Below are positions 26,781 through 36,360 of a stretch of DNA of 64,000 nucleotides, in pieces (the first letter of the stretch is position 1; every line of letters begins with the position of its first letter). Position numbers and translations under genes: made by a program. The stretch covers positions 62,001 through 126,000 of the forward strand of contig JBBJMP010000007.1 of the NCBI GenBank assembly GCA_037718865.1, given 5' to 3'. The notes beneath the pieces are model-generated. The model was not told where the DNA came from and made no database searches. It saw nothing but the letters and a program-made list of their open reading frames with translations. The stretch is from JADCRZ01 sp037718865. Lineage in GTDB: Bacteria > Bacteroidota > Bacteroidia > Chitinophagales > Chitinophagaceae.

Positions 26781-27885
26781 ACTTTGTTGTTTAGGATTAA
26801 AAAAATAAATGTGTCTTCTATAAGGCATAGTTACTTAACCGGATTACAGGCTTCTAGCATAGCCATATGATGGAAGCCTAACATTACATACAGTGCTTGC
26901 TTTATACGATCATAATACCAATAGCTTCGCTACCTTAGTCACAAAGTTTTGTGCTGGCATAATTTTATTATATATACTTTGAGGAATATCAGATCCTGAT
27001 TTTAAACGTATCTCATCAAGAAACGTATCACACCAAGAACGAGCTACCGAATCTTAATGCCAGGCAAAAGCAGCACAATAGTTTAACAGCATATTTAAAT
27101 ACACAACTTTATGCTTACAAAATGCGCATAAAGATTTCTCCGCTATTCCAGCCAATCACGAGGAACGGTCTGTTAACGATAGCCTCCCAACGAGGCAATT
27201 ATTTTAGGCGTATAGTTAATGAATACCTTTGGGACAAGCATACAGGCTCGAAAAATACCTACTATATAAGCATAATTCTTCCAATAACTTACAATTTCAT
27301 AGGGAAAAGTTTAACTACAAGCTAAAATCAAAAGATATTACGTGTAAAGAGATAAGGCACATCTTTTTAATGCAAACAGGAGGAAGCGTAATGATATTAA
27401 TATAACTATTCCGGATATTTTTATCTACATAATCCTAAACAATGTTTTAAAATTGGTTAAGTTTTGATCCATTTTAATGATCTGACTATTTCAAAAATAT
27501 AGATATTAATTCATATCAACTATATATTTACCATTATTTTTTTTTGGTGTGCAACAAAGTCAATTTAAACGAAAAAAATAATCCTGTTGAAAAATGATGC
27601 GCTGATTAATAACTGCGAAAACTTCTCCGGTTCAGTTTTTCAAGTCGTTCGCTTAAACAAAACCGCAGAGCCGGAGTAAATGCTATAGACAAATAGATAA
27701 AGGCACCTCAATCTTTAACCTGTCATCGCAGGTAGTGGATTTTTAGAAATTTTATATCGGCGTTCCGGAGTTATATACTGATGCTGAATTGAATAATGTT
27801 GCGGATTTAGCTTAGTAATAGGAAGTGACGTAAATTTTTATCTCTCGCGTATTCTTAAATTATCCCTATTTTTAATCTTTGCTCC
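26781..27885. promoter_or_regulatory. Intergenic region with the leader of the second UpxY gene
   Basis: About 1.1 kb between divergent genes, very AT-rich, without a supported gene. It holds the 20-base UpxY leader element (26923-26942) and a 7-base inverted repeat, aggcttc at 26848-26854 with gaagcct at 26873-26879. On the minus strand a box matching TAnnTTTG lies at 27492-27499, but its upstream partner is poorly spaced. The promoter of the dehydrogenase gene should be at the right end but could not be fixed. Confidence 0.4.
26923..26942 (-). promoter_or_regulatory. UpxY leader motif, copy C
   Basis: In the transcribed strand it reads GTGACT, five variable bases, then AGCGAAGCT. It matches copies A and B in both halves and in spacing, and lies 142 bases before the ATG of the second UpxY gene. 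A CACAAA/TTTGTG inverted repeat overlaps its first half. Confidence 0.45.
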
Positions 27886-29406
27886 ATGACTAATATTAAT
27901 TGTATGATCAAGGTTTCCATTGTACTATCCATTCTTGGCTTTTTTGTTTTCCTTTTGCTCAGCCCTAAAGACCGCCATCAATCATCAACCAGTGAAAAGA
28001 TCCTTTCCACTACTGCAGTCGCAGGCATTGTTTCCTTGCGAAATGCCGGGAACGACTTTATACAGGACAAGGCAGCATCGAATTTCAAGAAATATTGTTC
28101 CGGCTGCCATGGAGAAAGTATGGAAGCATTTGCAGACCGCCAGTGGAAATATGGTAAATCAAAAGAAGACCTCGTCAAATCTATCAGGCTAGGGCATCCT
28201 GAAGGCGGAATGCCTCCTTTTGAACCAACGATGAGCGCTGCCGAAATCAACGGAATGGCGGAGTATATCTTAAAAGGCATAGAAAATGTGAACCGGTACA
28301 TGTTTACAAATAAGCCTAAATCAAATATTTTTAAAACCTCCACGCTAACCATACAATTAGACACGGTGGTGCAAGGGCTTCAGAACCCCTGGGGCATGGC
28401 CTTTCTGCCAAACGGTGATATGCTGATTACCGAACGGTCCGGCAAGATGTTCAGGCATTCCAAAAATAAGGGGTTGGAACCGATTGATGGAGTTCCTGCT
28501 GTCGTTGCGGAAGGCCAGGGAGGTTTGCTCGACGTTGAACTTCACCCCGATTTCAGAAACAATAATGTGATTTACATTTCTTATTCTATTCCGATTAAAA
28601 CGGATAGTATCCTATTGTCAACAACGGCCGTTACCAGGGCCACGTTAAACGGCAATTCTCTGAGCCAGCAAAAAAAAATATTCGAGGCACTGCCTTATTC
28701 AAAAACACGGCATCATTACGGTTCGCGGCTCGAATTTGACAAAGATGGGTACCTTTTTGTTACCGTCGGGGACCGCGGAAATCATGATGAAAATCCGCAG
28801 AACCTCGACAACTATTGCGGAAAGGTTCACCGAATCAAAGAGGATGGCAGCATTCCTGCAGATAACCCGTATGTAAACAAACCGGGAGCCATTCCATCTA
28901 TTTATTCTTACGGGCATCGTAATCCCCAGGGCATGGCGTTAAACCCCGGAACAGGGATAATCTGGACACATGAACATGGTCCCAGGGGCGGCGACGAAGT
29001 AAACATCATTCAAAAAGCCAAGAATTACGGATGGCCGGTTATTTCATATGGACTTAATTATAACGGCTCAGTGTTAACAGCAACCTCTGCTAAGACAGGC
29101 ATGGAACAGCCTCAATTATACTGGGTACCTTCTATTGCACCAAGCGGTATGGTGTTTGTACAGGGAGATAAATATAAGTCCTGGAAGGGTCACCTGCTGG
29201 TCGGCTCGCTCCGGTTTAAATATCTAAACCTGTGCAAGGTTTCAGGAAGCAAAATTACCGGCCAGGAAATTATGTTAGAGAACATAGGCCGTGTGAGGAA
29301 CGTAATAATGGGGCCGGAAGGGTATATCTATGTTTCCGTGGAAAGCCCGGGAATTATATTCCGGTTAATGCCTGTAACTGCTGATAAAAATCTTACTTTG
29401 AAATAA
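27886..29406 (+). CDS. Cytochrome c-fused PQQ-type glucose/sorbosone dehydrogenase
   Basis: A 506-residue exported protein. An N-terminal hydrophobic segment (about residues 8-26) acts as signal or anchor. A small cytochrome c domain follows, with the heme site CSGCHG (C71, C74, H75) and a methionine ligand candidate in GGMPPF (M109). Residues 155-495 form the six-bladed GSDH/YliI propeller: LQNPWGMAFLPNGDMLITERSG, GGLLDVELHPDF, TRHHYGSRLEFDKDGYLFVTVGDRG, YGHRNPQGMALNP, EHGPRGGDEVN. It should oxidise aldose sugars in the periplasm with PQQ and pass electrons to its own heme. No PQQ synthesis gene is in the window. Confidence 0.88.
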   Translation: MTNINCMIKVSIVLSILGFFVFLLLSPKDRHQSSTSEKILSTTAVAGIVSLRNAGNDFIQDKAASNFKKYCSGCHGESMEAFADRQWKYGKSKEDLVKSIRLGHPEGGMPPFEPTMSAAEINGMAEYILKGIENVNRYMFTNKPKSNIFKTSTLTIQLDTVVQGLQNPWGMAFLPNGDMLITERSGKMFRHSKNKGLEPIDGVPAVVAEGQGGLLDVELHPDFRNNNVIYISYSIPIKTDSILLSTTAVTRATLNGNSLSQQKKIFEALPYSKTRHHYGSRLEFDKDGYLFVTVGDRGNHDENPQNLDNYCGKVHRIKEDGSIPADNPYVNKPGAIPSIYSYGHRNPQGMALNPGTGIIWTHEHGPRGGDEVNIIQKAKNYGWPVISYGLNYNGSVLTATSAKTGMEQPQLYWVPSIAPSGMVFVQGDKYKSWKGHLLVGSLRFKYLNLCKVSGSKITGQEIMLENIGRVRNVIMGPEGYIYVSVESPGIIFRLMPVTADKNLTLK

Positions 29407-30520
29407 GTAAATTTCTCTCTTTTACCGTTCCATTGCAACATTGCAACATTACGTTTTCATACTGTTCTACTATTTTATTCCAATTGAACTGATCCTTCAC
29501 CTTGTTAAGATTATTGCTGATCATGGTCATTTCACTGCATCCCCGCTTTGCATTTTCTATGATCGACGTGATGCTTTTTGAATGAGAAAAATACAGCGCA
29601 TCGTCTCCAAGTATCGTTTTATTAAAGGCATTGTCGTGAGCGGCAATAAGGGCGCGGCTTGACATGGCTTCCAGCAACGAAGGATTGGTTCCGCCTGCAC
29701 TATGGCCGTGAAAATAGAGGTGGCAGAACATACGCAGCGAATGACAGATCCTGGTATCGTAAATACCGCCCGCAAAAATGATGCGTTTGTCGGCTGCAAA
29801 TTTGTTTTTAAGGTAAGTGCCGAACTTATTTATCGTGTCGCCGATAACCAGGAAATGAAAAGGAGAACGGCTGACCGTAAATCCGTCAAGTATGATCTCA
29901 ACGTTATTTTCAGGAACCATGCGTGCCATGCACAGGTAATACTGTTGTTTACTAACACCGTATTCTTTCAATACATTCTCTTCCTCATTGGTAAATATTT
30001 CCGCCCCATAAGCAATGTACCTCGTAGTAATGCTGTATTTGCTTTCGAGGTATGATTTAACGATAAGGGAATCTGCTATGATATAATCGCTGAAGCGCAC
30101 CGCCAGTTTTTCCGCAAAGGAAAGAAACTTCTTGACCGCCACCGAGTATTTCTTACGTTTCCACTCCATCCCATCCATATTAAATACAATACCGCTTTCT
30201 TTAGGATAAAAAGCTCCCCAGACGGAACTACTGGTATAACCCAGCATCAGTATCACATCGAAACCTTTTTGACGGGCATCCCGTATACAGTTCAGGTCAT
30301 ATATGAATTGTCCCGCAGATCCCAGCTTGTATTCAGGGTCATAACAGTGAACGATCTGAACATCATTCCAGGTAGATTCCTGGTAATAATGGTTGTGTGA
30401 ACTATACACGTATACGTCGTGTCCTTTTTTGACCAACCCGGCGGAAAGATACTCTGCCAGCCTTTCAAATCCTCCATAATGGTTTGGAATTCCCCTGGTT
30501 CCTAATATGGCTACTTTCAC
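29393..30520 (-). CDS. DUF1972/GT4 rhamnosyltransferase-like glycosyltransferase
   Basis: A 375-residue protein starting with GTG at 30520. The N-terminus KVAILGTRGIPNHYGGFERLAEYLS is the DUF1972 signature, a GT4-like donor loop. The C-terminal domain has MARMVPENNVEIILDGF and FHGHSAGGTNPSLLEAMSSRALI, in which GGTNPSLLE replaces E-G-F-G. Members of this family add rhamnose or related sugars in capsule loci. It overlaps the upstream GT4 by 4 bases. Its end overlaps the convergent dehydrogenase gene by 14 bases. Confidence 0.85.
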   Translation of the reverse strand: MKVAILGTRGIPNHYGGFERLAEYLSAGLVKKGHDVYVYSSHNHYYQESTWNDVQIVHCYDPEYKLGSAGQFIYDLNCIRDARQKGFDVILMLGYTSSSVWGAFYPKESGIVFNMDGMEWKRKKYSVAVKKFLSFAEKLAVRFSDYIIADSLIVKSYLESKYSITTRYIAYGAEIFTNEEENVLKEYGVSKQQYYLCMARMVPENNVEIILDGFTVSRSPFHFLVIGDTINKFGTYLKNKFAADKRIIFAGGIYDTRICHSLRMFCHLYFHGHSAGGTNPSLLEAMSSRALIAAHDNAFNKTILGDDALYFSHSKSITSIIENAKRGCSEMTMISNNLNKVKDQFNWNKIVEQYENVMLQCCNGTVKERNLLISK

Positions 30521-31608
30521 TTGGAATAATTATTTAACAGGGCCGTATATACAAGTTTAGTTTTTTCAGCGGCGACCTTCCAGGTATACTGTTTTAAGAT
30601 GGTCTGACGCAATCCTTCGCTGCTTTGCTGTGCGGCCGCTTTCTCAACGGCATTGCGAATACTTTCGGGAGATGACGGATCACAATACCACGCATCCGGG
30701 CCGAAATATTCCTTCGCATCACCCCGGTCGGTGATCACAATGTTACATCCCATTACTGCTGCCTCCAGCGAACTCAGTCCTGTAGTTTCAAACCAGCTGG
30801 GCAATATGTGCACCTTTGCCTTTCTGTAATAGGTAACTAATTCCTCTTGCGGTAATTTGCCTACAAAGCTAATATTAGTACCTGCCGATTTCTTACAGGC
30901 TTCCCAGTAACCCTGCTGATTCCGCGAAGCTTTACCGATCAACAGCAACCTGAACCGGCTACCATTCATTGCTTTTATCAGGTTTAACTGGTTCTTTATC
31001 CCTTCGATCCTGGCCACGCACAATACGAGTAATTCATCTTTCTCCTGTAGGTCTGTTTCAGAATAGAATATGCCCGGATCGATACCATTGGGTATGACCG
31101 AGTAATCCTTTTTTATAATAAAGTGCTTTTTTAAACGGTTATACTCATTATACGAATTGGGAAGCAAAAAGGCGGCCTTGTCTATGATCTGTTGTATAGC
31201 CAATTTCTGGCCCATCCATAAATACTCCCTGCTCATGATCTTCTCTGCATTGAATACACTTCTTGCCAGCGCTTTCAAGTATTCTATAGTATGACCAGGC
31301 AGCGTTTGAAAAAGTTTACCGGAAAGGCCTTTCCGGTGCAATTTGTCATATTCAGTATATTCAACGAATATGGGAGAAATAACATAAGGCTTTTTTGAAC
31401 GCCGCAGGTGCAGCAAAATATCTGCCGGCCTGGTTATATTAAAAAAATGCAGCAGGTGGTAAGAACGATAGTCAGCAATTTCATTCGTCAATTTTATGTC
31501 AACATGAACACCAAGTGCCCGCAGGCACTTAGCCGTACTTAGTATCTGAATTGCATCTCCTCCCGGCTCGCAATGTAGAGAGGCTCTGGCAATAAATAAT
31601 ACTTTCAT
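30517..31608 (-). CDS. Family 4 glycosyltransferase
   Basis: A 363-residue GT-B enzyme starting KVLFIARASLHCEPGGDAIQIL, with the GGD acceptor loop. The C-terminal domain contains LCVARIEGIKNQLNLIKAM and PSWFETTGLSSLEAAVMGCNIV (E-x7-E), then TDRGDAKEYFG. It is coupled by a 4-base overlap to the DUF1972 glycosyltransferase, so both sugars are probably added in sequence. The start ATG at 31608 overlaps the stop of a short frame upstream. Confidence 0.85.
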   Translation of the reverse strand: MKVLFIARASLHCEPGGDAIQILSTAKCLRALGVHVDIKLTNEIADYRSYHLLHFFNITRPADILLHLRRSKKPYVISPIFVEYTEYDKLHRKGLSGKLFQTLPGHTIEYLKALARSVFNAEKIMSREYLWMGQKLAIQQIIDKAAFLLPNSYNEYNRLKKHFIIKKDYSVIPNGIDPGIFYSETDLQEKDELLVLCVARIEGIKNQLNLIKAMNGSRFRLLLIGKASRNQQGYWEACKKSAGTNISFVGKLPQEELVTYYRKAKVHILPSWFETTGLSSLEAAVMGCNIVITDRGDAKEYFGPDAWYCDPSSPESIRNAVEKAAAQQSSEGLRQTILKQYTWKVAAEKTKLVYTALLNNYSK

Positions 31609-31787
31609 TTGTGGAAATAATTAGTCACAATGATAAAATGCCGCGGCCTGACAATTTTAGTGACGGCATCAAGGAATTTCAGAGGGAAACGCATTCTCCG
31701 TCGCAGTAGCTTCTGCAAAGGTTCATGACAATTTATTGTATTTTGGAGTTGTGCCCACTCTCCAAAAAGGCCAATTGGATCAATCAT
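31605..31787 (-). CDS. Possible small protein coupled to a glycosyltransferase gene
   Basis: A 60-residue frame ending in a 4-base stop/start overlap with the GT4 gene, as in real operons. The product is basic (LRRRMRFPLKFLDAVTKIVRP in part), with no signal peptide or recognisable domain. It could be a genuine small gene, the remains of a larger gene, or chance. If it is not real, the gap from 31609 to 31947 holds only the divergent promoters of the two glycan operons. Confidence 0.25.
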   Translation of the reverse strand: MIDPIGLFGEWAQLQNTINCHEPLQKLLRRRMRFPLKFLDAVTKIVRPRHFIIVTNYFHK

Positions 31788-31947
31788 CAGGTTAATGTCG
31801 CTATGATCAGGTCACAATATATTACATTTGACAGAAATGATCGGAAATTAAACACCGGTTTGGAATAAAAAATGTTTTAAAAGGGGCCAGCGAATAACCC
31901 AAGATGTTGGTACACCGCCTGAACTCTTTTTAAGTTAACTTTTCATT

Positions 31948-32664
31948 ATGTCTTTTTTACTCACACGATCATTAAAAAAATTAAGCAGGAATTTTGGTTT
32001 TGATATCGTTCGTTACCCTTCTCCGGATTTACACCGTCGAATAAAAACCTATCAGGCATTTAACATCACTACGTTAGTGGATGTGGGTGCAAATGCGGGA
32101 CAATATGCTGCACTAAGCAGGAATTTGGGATACAAAGGAGAAATTATTTCATTTGAACCTACTGCTTCCGCGTTTTACCTTCTTACCAAACTGGCAGCAA
32201 AGGATGAACACTGGAAAACGTATCGCATGGCGATTGGCGCACGCCGGGGCCAAATTGACATCAATATATCTGAAAATTCATTCAGCAGTTCCATCCTTGA
32301 CATTAAGGCAGTACACCTGGCCAATGCACCCCTCTCGCGTTATATTGCCAAAGAATCCGTTCCTATCAACACACTGGCTAACCTATTTGACGACTTGAAG
32401 CTCAGCGGTAATATTTTTCTTAAGATCGACACACAGGGTTATGAAACGGAAGTATTAAAAGGGGCAGAAAGAGTATTACCCCAAATATCATGTATCCAGT
32501 TAGAAATGGGCCTCATAGAATTGTACGAAGGCGAGAAATTATTTGAAGATATACTCGCCTACCTGAAATCGCGTAAATTTGAAATGTACACGATCGAACC
32601 GGAATTTTATGATATCTCAACTGGACAGTTATTACAGGTTGATGCGATTTTTTACAAAAAATAA
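31948..32664 (+). CDS. FkbM-family methyltransferase
   Basis: A 238-residue SAM methyltransferase of the FkbM class. Motif I is TTLVDVGANAGQYAALSRNLG, then IISFEPTASAFYLL, both standard for the family. FLKIDTQGYETEVLKGAERVL (the KIDTQGYE segment) and LEMGLIELYEGEKLFEDIL complete it. FkbM enzymes in glycan loci O-methylate sugars. The start is ATG at 31948 after an AT-rich gap. The GT2 gene follows 27 bases later on the same strand, so they probably form a two-gene unit. Confidence 0.9.
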   Translation: MSFLLTRSLKKLSRNFGFDIVRYPSPDLHRRIKTYQAFNITTLVDVGANAGQYAALSRNLGYKGEIISFEPTASAFYLLTKLAAKDEHWKTYRMAIGARRGQIDINISENSFSSSILDIKAVHLANAPLSRYIAKESVPINTLANLFDDLKLSGNIFLKIDTQGYETEVLKGAERVLPQISCIQLEMGLIELYEGEKLFEDILAYLKSRKFEMYTIEPEFYDISTGQLLQVDAIFYKK

Positions 32665-32691
32665 CGATAAACCATTCCAAATGTAAAAAGT

Positions 32692-33501
32692 ATGGCAAAT
32701 GCGGGAAGTTCGCCTTTAGTCAGCATAATCACTATCGTATATAACGGAGAAAGACATGTAGAGCAGGCCATTTTGAGTGTCCTAAATCAATCCTATAAGA
32801 ACATAGAATACATAATCATTGACGGAGGTTCGAAGGATAGTACCGTGTTACTGATAAAGAGATATGAAGACCGGCTATCATACTGGTGCAGTGAAAAAGA
32901 CGAGGGCATCAGTCATGCTTTTAATAAAGGCCTTAAAAAAGCCACCGGCAGCATAATAGGATTTATCAATGCAGATGACTGGTATGAGCCGGATACTGTG
33001 GAACTGGCAGTAAAGCATATAACAGGCCAGGATATATTATACGGAGACCTTTGCTACTGGCAGAACGACAGGAAACTATATATTCAGAAAGGAAATCATA
33101 ACCATCTGAACCTTGAAATGAGCATCAACCATCCTACCGTATTTATCAGGAAACGGTGTTATGACACATTCGGCTTTTTTGATGAAACACTTGCCTGTGC
33201 CATGGATTACGAGTTGTTGCTCAGGTTAAAGTTGAGAGGGTGCACATTCAGGCATATTCCTCAAGTGATGGCAAATATGCGCCTTGAAGGATTAAGCGAT
33301 AAGTTATGGTATACCGCATGTAAGGAAACGCTGTCTGTAAAAAACAGGTATTTTAAACACAGATCGATAACCAACACGCTGTATTTTTTTAAACAGGCTT
33401 CTGCCATTATTTTGGGCAGGATGCTCAGGAAGTCCGGGCTTGCCAAATTTGTAAAATTTTACAGGACCAGGTTCTCGTTGTTGAAAAAACAATACGACTA
33501 A
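32692..33501 (+). CDS. Family 2 glycosyltransferase
   Basis: A 269-residue GT-A enzyme. The N-terminus has VSIITIVYNGERHVEQAILSV, IIDGGSKDSTVLLI and INADDWYEPDTVELAV with the DD metal site. AMDYELLLRLKLRG lies in the acceptor region. This set resembles WcaA/WfgS-like transferases found in O-antigen and EPS loci. It pairs with the FkbM gene on the plus strand, pointing toward the minus-strand ligase operon. Confidence 0.85.
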   Translation: MANAGSSPLVSIITIVYNGERHVEQAILSVLNQSYKNIEYIIIDGGSKDSTVLLIKRYEDRLSYWCSEKDEGISHAFNKGLKKATGSIIGFINADDWYEPDTVELAVKHITGQDILYGDLCYWQNDRKLYIQKGNHNHLNLEMSINHPTVFIRKRCYDTFGFFDETLACAMDYELLLRLKLRGCTFRHIPQVMANMRLEGLSDKLWYTACKETLSVKNRYFKHRSITNTLYFFKQASAIILGRMLRKSGLAKFVKFYRTRFSLLKKQYD

Positions 33502-33674
33502 CCACCTCTAACTCCTCCTTGAATTGGAGGGGAGCGCTCCGCTATACGAAGTTTCCGACTTCGTATAGCTATGTTCTCCATAGTCTATGACTATTTTGAT
33601 GTTTCGAAAAAACGGGCATATAGTTGGAAACTATAAAGAACATAGGGAATTCAAAGTCAAAGACTTCGAACAGC
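33502..33674. repeat. Cluster of perfect inverted repeats between convergent genes
   Basis: Three perfect stem-loops lie within 100 bases: gctatacgaag/cttcgtatagc (33541-33551 and 33559-33569, 7-base loop), atagtc/gactat (33580-33594, 3-base loop) and tatagtt/aactata (33619-33635, 3-base loop). None has a long T run. The region separates convergent genes, so it may end transcription in both directions or be a dispersed palindromic repeat. Confidence 0.55.
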
Positions 33675-34904
33675 TTAAAAATTGGGGTGGTTAACTGGCG
33701 CCTTGTGTACGTTATTCTTATCAAACTGCGGAAACCTCCCGGCAAACGCCATTATCCAGATCACATACTCAGCGATATTATGCAGGAAACTTCCGGTAAA
33801 CTGGTAAATGAAAATAAATAGAAACAGGCTAAGCCTGTAATAATTGAAGTATACCTTTGTTTTAAAGAATAGGTACATTTCCAGTGCCAGCCTGCCGAGC
33901 ATTCCCACAATGCCATAAAAAGCCAGGGTCTCTGCCATGGAATTAGGGATGTTGATACTGTCTATAGTATAATAATGTTTATAAAAGCGGGTGAAAAGGT
34001 TCATACCCAGTACCTTGATCTGTCCAAGTCCGGAACCGAACAATATACTTTTCATATCGGCGGTTTTCCAGGCAAGAAAAAACGAATCCGTTGTTCTCCC
34101 CTTGAATGAACTGTCGTTACCTTCAAAGATGTTGGCAAATCTTTTGAATACAAAATTGTCAGGATAAACCTGAAGCACCAGAATAAATATCAGCAGTATG
34201 AGCAGGCCACCAAGGATTACATACTTAGGGAATCGCTTATGAATATAAAATAACCTGATATCCGAAAAAAACAAAAAGAACAGCGACAACGCCAGGCCAA
34301 GCAGCACACCAAAAGAAAAGGAAAGTATAAGCGGAACAGTAACTAAAATAAATACCAGCCGCGGATTAGCTACTCTGATCAGCAGCATTTTCAGATAATA
34401 GAAAAGTACAAGAGGAACCATCACGAGCGAATAATACGATGCTTCATAAGTAAGCAATTTAAGTCGGGGCACCTCTATGACCCCTGTTGAAATGGGGCCA
34501 AGACTAAAAAATGTTGGCCGCAGGCTTGTTGGCAAAGCAATAAGGGCAGCAACGGCGAAAATAAAATTACAGATAAGCAATTGCTTTAAAATGGCTTCAA
34601 TATTATTAACCTTTCTTAAAAACAAATAGACGCTCATCCCAAAAACAAAGGAAGTGAAGAGCAATACATAAGACCTGGCATAATAGAATGAATCTATACC
34701 ATTCCACAGGTGTATACAGGCAAAAGCCAGGGTTACCGCAAAAAAAATCCATAAGGGCCTTAAAGATTGGTTCAGATACAGCCAGATCAGAAAAAAGGGA
34801 GCCAGCAATGCCGTGTACAAGAGGCCTAATGGCAGAAAAACACTGTTGAAGAAAAAGTAAAGAAAAACAAACGGGAGGTACTTGTTTATGTATGTATTCT
34901 TCAT
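33675..34904 (-). CDS. O-antigen ligase/polymerase-like membrane protein
   Basis: About 409 residues from ATG at 34904, one base after the flippase stop; a TTG three codons earlier is possible. It has 10 to 12 hydrophobic helices with a periplasmic loop near residues 255-330 (FKGRTTDSFFLAWKTADMKSILFGSGLGQ). The loop fits Wzy or the WaaL family (GSGLG equivalent). With Wzx and Wzz in the same minus-strand unit, a Wzy polymerase is the simplest reading. Confidence 0.7.
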   Translation of the reverse strand: MKNTYINKYLPFVFLYFFFNSVFLPLGLLYTALLAPFFLIWLYLNQSLRPLWIFFAVTLAFACIHLWNGIDSFYYARSYVLLFTSFVFGMSVYLFLRKVNNIEAILKQLLICNFIFAVAALIALPTSLRPTFFSLGPISTGVIEVPRLKLLTYEASYYSLVMVPLVLFYYLKMLLIRVANPRLVFILVTVPLILSFSFGVLLGLALSLFFLFFSDIRLFYIHKRFPKYVILGGLLILLIFILVLQVYPDNFVFKRFANIFEGNDSSFKGRTTDSFFLAWKTADMKSILFGSGLGQIKVLGMNLFTRFYKHYYTIDSINIPNSMAETLAFYGIVGMLGRLALEMYLFFKTKVYFNYYRLSLFLFIFIYQFTGSFLHNIAEYVIWIMAFAGRFPQFDKNNVHKAPVNHPNF

Positions 34905-34905
34905 G

Positions 34906-36360
34906 TTAATCAAATAAACGGTTTAACCTGAATCCTTCCAGTTTAATGAAAATAAGATAACACAAACCAAGGATGAGAACGAAGATGGACAATTGCAAGG
35001 CAAGGTTGCTGAAAAATATGAGGGCACCACCTACACCCGCTAATCCAACAAATACAAAAGTTTCGTAGAAAAGATTGCCGTGAAGTATACTTACACTCAT
35101 GTAGACGTACACCACTACTGCGCTTATTATTGCAGACGCAATCAATCCGTATAACAATCCCTCTATTGAATTCCAATAAAAGAAACCGCTGACTATACCT
35201 ACTATGTTAAGTAAACTTACCGAATAGATGAGAAGCGTACCAGCCTTTTCTCTTCCTGAATAATTTAAATAGAGAGGGGGTACGATAATCAGCATATAAA
35301 ACAGCTCAAACACGGCAAACAACTTCATATACGTTTTAATCTGGCTAAACTTTTCTGTGCCCATCCACACGGTAAATAATGGCTGGTGCAGCATATAAAA
35401 CAGGCAGATACCTGAGAGGCTTAACATGGTAATAAAGGCACGCATGGAAATATACAGCCGCCTGCTCTCGGCAGGTGCATCCTTAGATCGTACGATTTTA
35501 GGAATCAGCCAGGTGGCACAGGCTGATAAACAGCTATGCATACTTATGAGGATCGTAGCAGTAAGCACGTAATATCCTAACTTTTCAAGTCCTCCGTAGG
35601 TAATGACAAAATACCGGTCTATCTGGAACACGACGATCACAGCAAGGGATTGCAACCAGGTAAACAGCCCAAAACGTATGTTTTCCGCGATCAGCGTTTT
35701 TCTAAAAATGAGAGCTATCTTGAATTGGGGAAACATCTTCTTCAATACGATATACTGCACGATGAGCATGCTAACGGTAATACACAGGTTAGTAAATAAC
35801 ATTACCAGTAAGGACTGATGATAGGTAACCTGTACGAGGTTGATGGCGAGGGCACCAAATCGGATCACCGCATTGAGCATCGCATATATATCGTAACGTT
35901 CAAAACCTTTAAAGGCACTCAGAAATATTTGTTCGGTAAATTTAAGTCCTATGATAAACGAAGTGATCTGAATGGCACTTGCAGCAAACATTTTTAACGG
36001 TAAAGGAAAATTAAAAAGGTTAGCATACCTCACTGCTCCAGCAATATAGAATCCTACTGCGAATGAAAGGATCATCAGCAGAAGTGAAAGGGATAAGTTG
36101 GTATTGATAACAGCCCTCACATTAATATGCTGGTGCGAATGCCTGTACTGGGCGACATACTTCATCGTAGCGGGGGCTAACCCGAAATTAAAAACCTGAA
36201 AAGCGATCAGTAAAGAATTTAAAAACATCCATAGTCCAAACATTTCCTCTCCTAAATGATTAATAAAGTACGGGGTAAGGGCCATAAAGATCACCGGATA
36301 CATTGCCGTATCCGCAATATTCCAAAGGGCGTTTTTTATATTCCGCGACCTGTTATCCAA
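34906..36360 (-). CDS. Wzx-type polysaccharide flippase (second copy)
   Basis: A large MOP-family membrane protein, about 484 residues if it starts at TTG 36360, which overlaps the Wzz stop by 8 bases. The open frame extends to 36420, deep inside the Wzz gene. The conserved part starts near NIKNALWNIADTAMYPVIFMALTP, and about 12 helices follow to the C-terminus. It is longer than the flippase at 16503-17795 and only distantly similar. It would flip lipid-linked units for the second polysaccharide. The start is the main uncertainty. Confidence 0.8.
   Translation of the reverse strand: MDNRSRNIKNALWNIADTAMYPVIFMALTPYFINHLGEEMFGLWMFLNSLLIAFQVFNFGLAPATMKYVAQYRHSHQHINVRAVINTNLSLSLLLMILSFAVGFYIAGAVRYANLFNFPLPLKMFAASAIQITSFIIGLKFTEQIFLSAFKGFERYDIYAMLNAVIRFGALAINLVQVTYHQSLLVMLFTNLCITVSMLIVQYIVLKKMFPQFKIALIFRKTLIAENIRFGLFTWLQSLAVIVVFQIDRYFVITYGGLEKLGYYVLTATILISMHSCLSACATWLIPKIVRSKDAPAESRRLYISMRAFITMLSLSGICLFYMLHQPLFTVWMGTEKFSQIKTYMKLFAVFELFYMLIIVPPLYLNYSGREKAGTLLIYSVSLLNIVGIVSGFFYWNSIEGLLYGLIASAIISAVVVYVYMSVSILHGNLFYETFVFVGLAGVGGALIFFSNLALQLSIFVLILGLCYLIFIKLEGFRLNRLFD

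Noticed and set aside
27122..27325. 67-residue reading frame in the gap before the dehydrogenase
   Set aside because: Composition is not protein-like, there is no ribosome binding site, and it lies in the AT-rich leader region.
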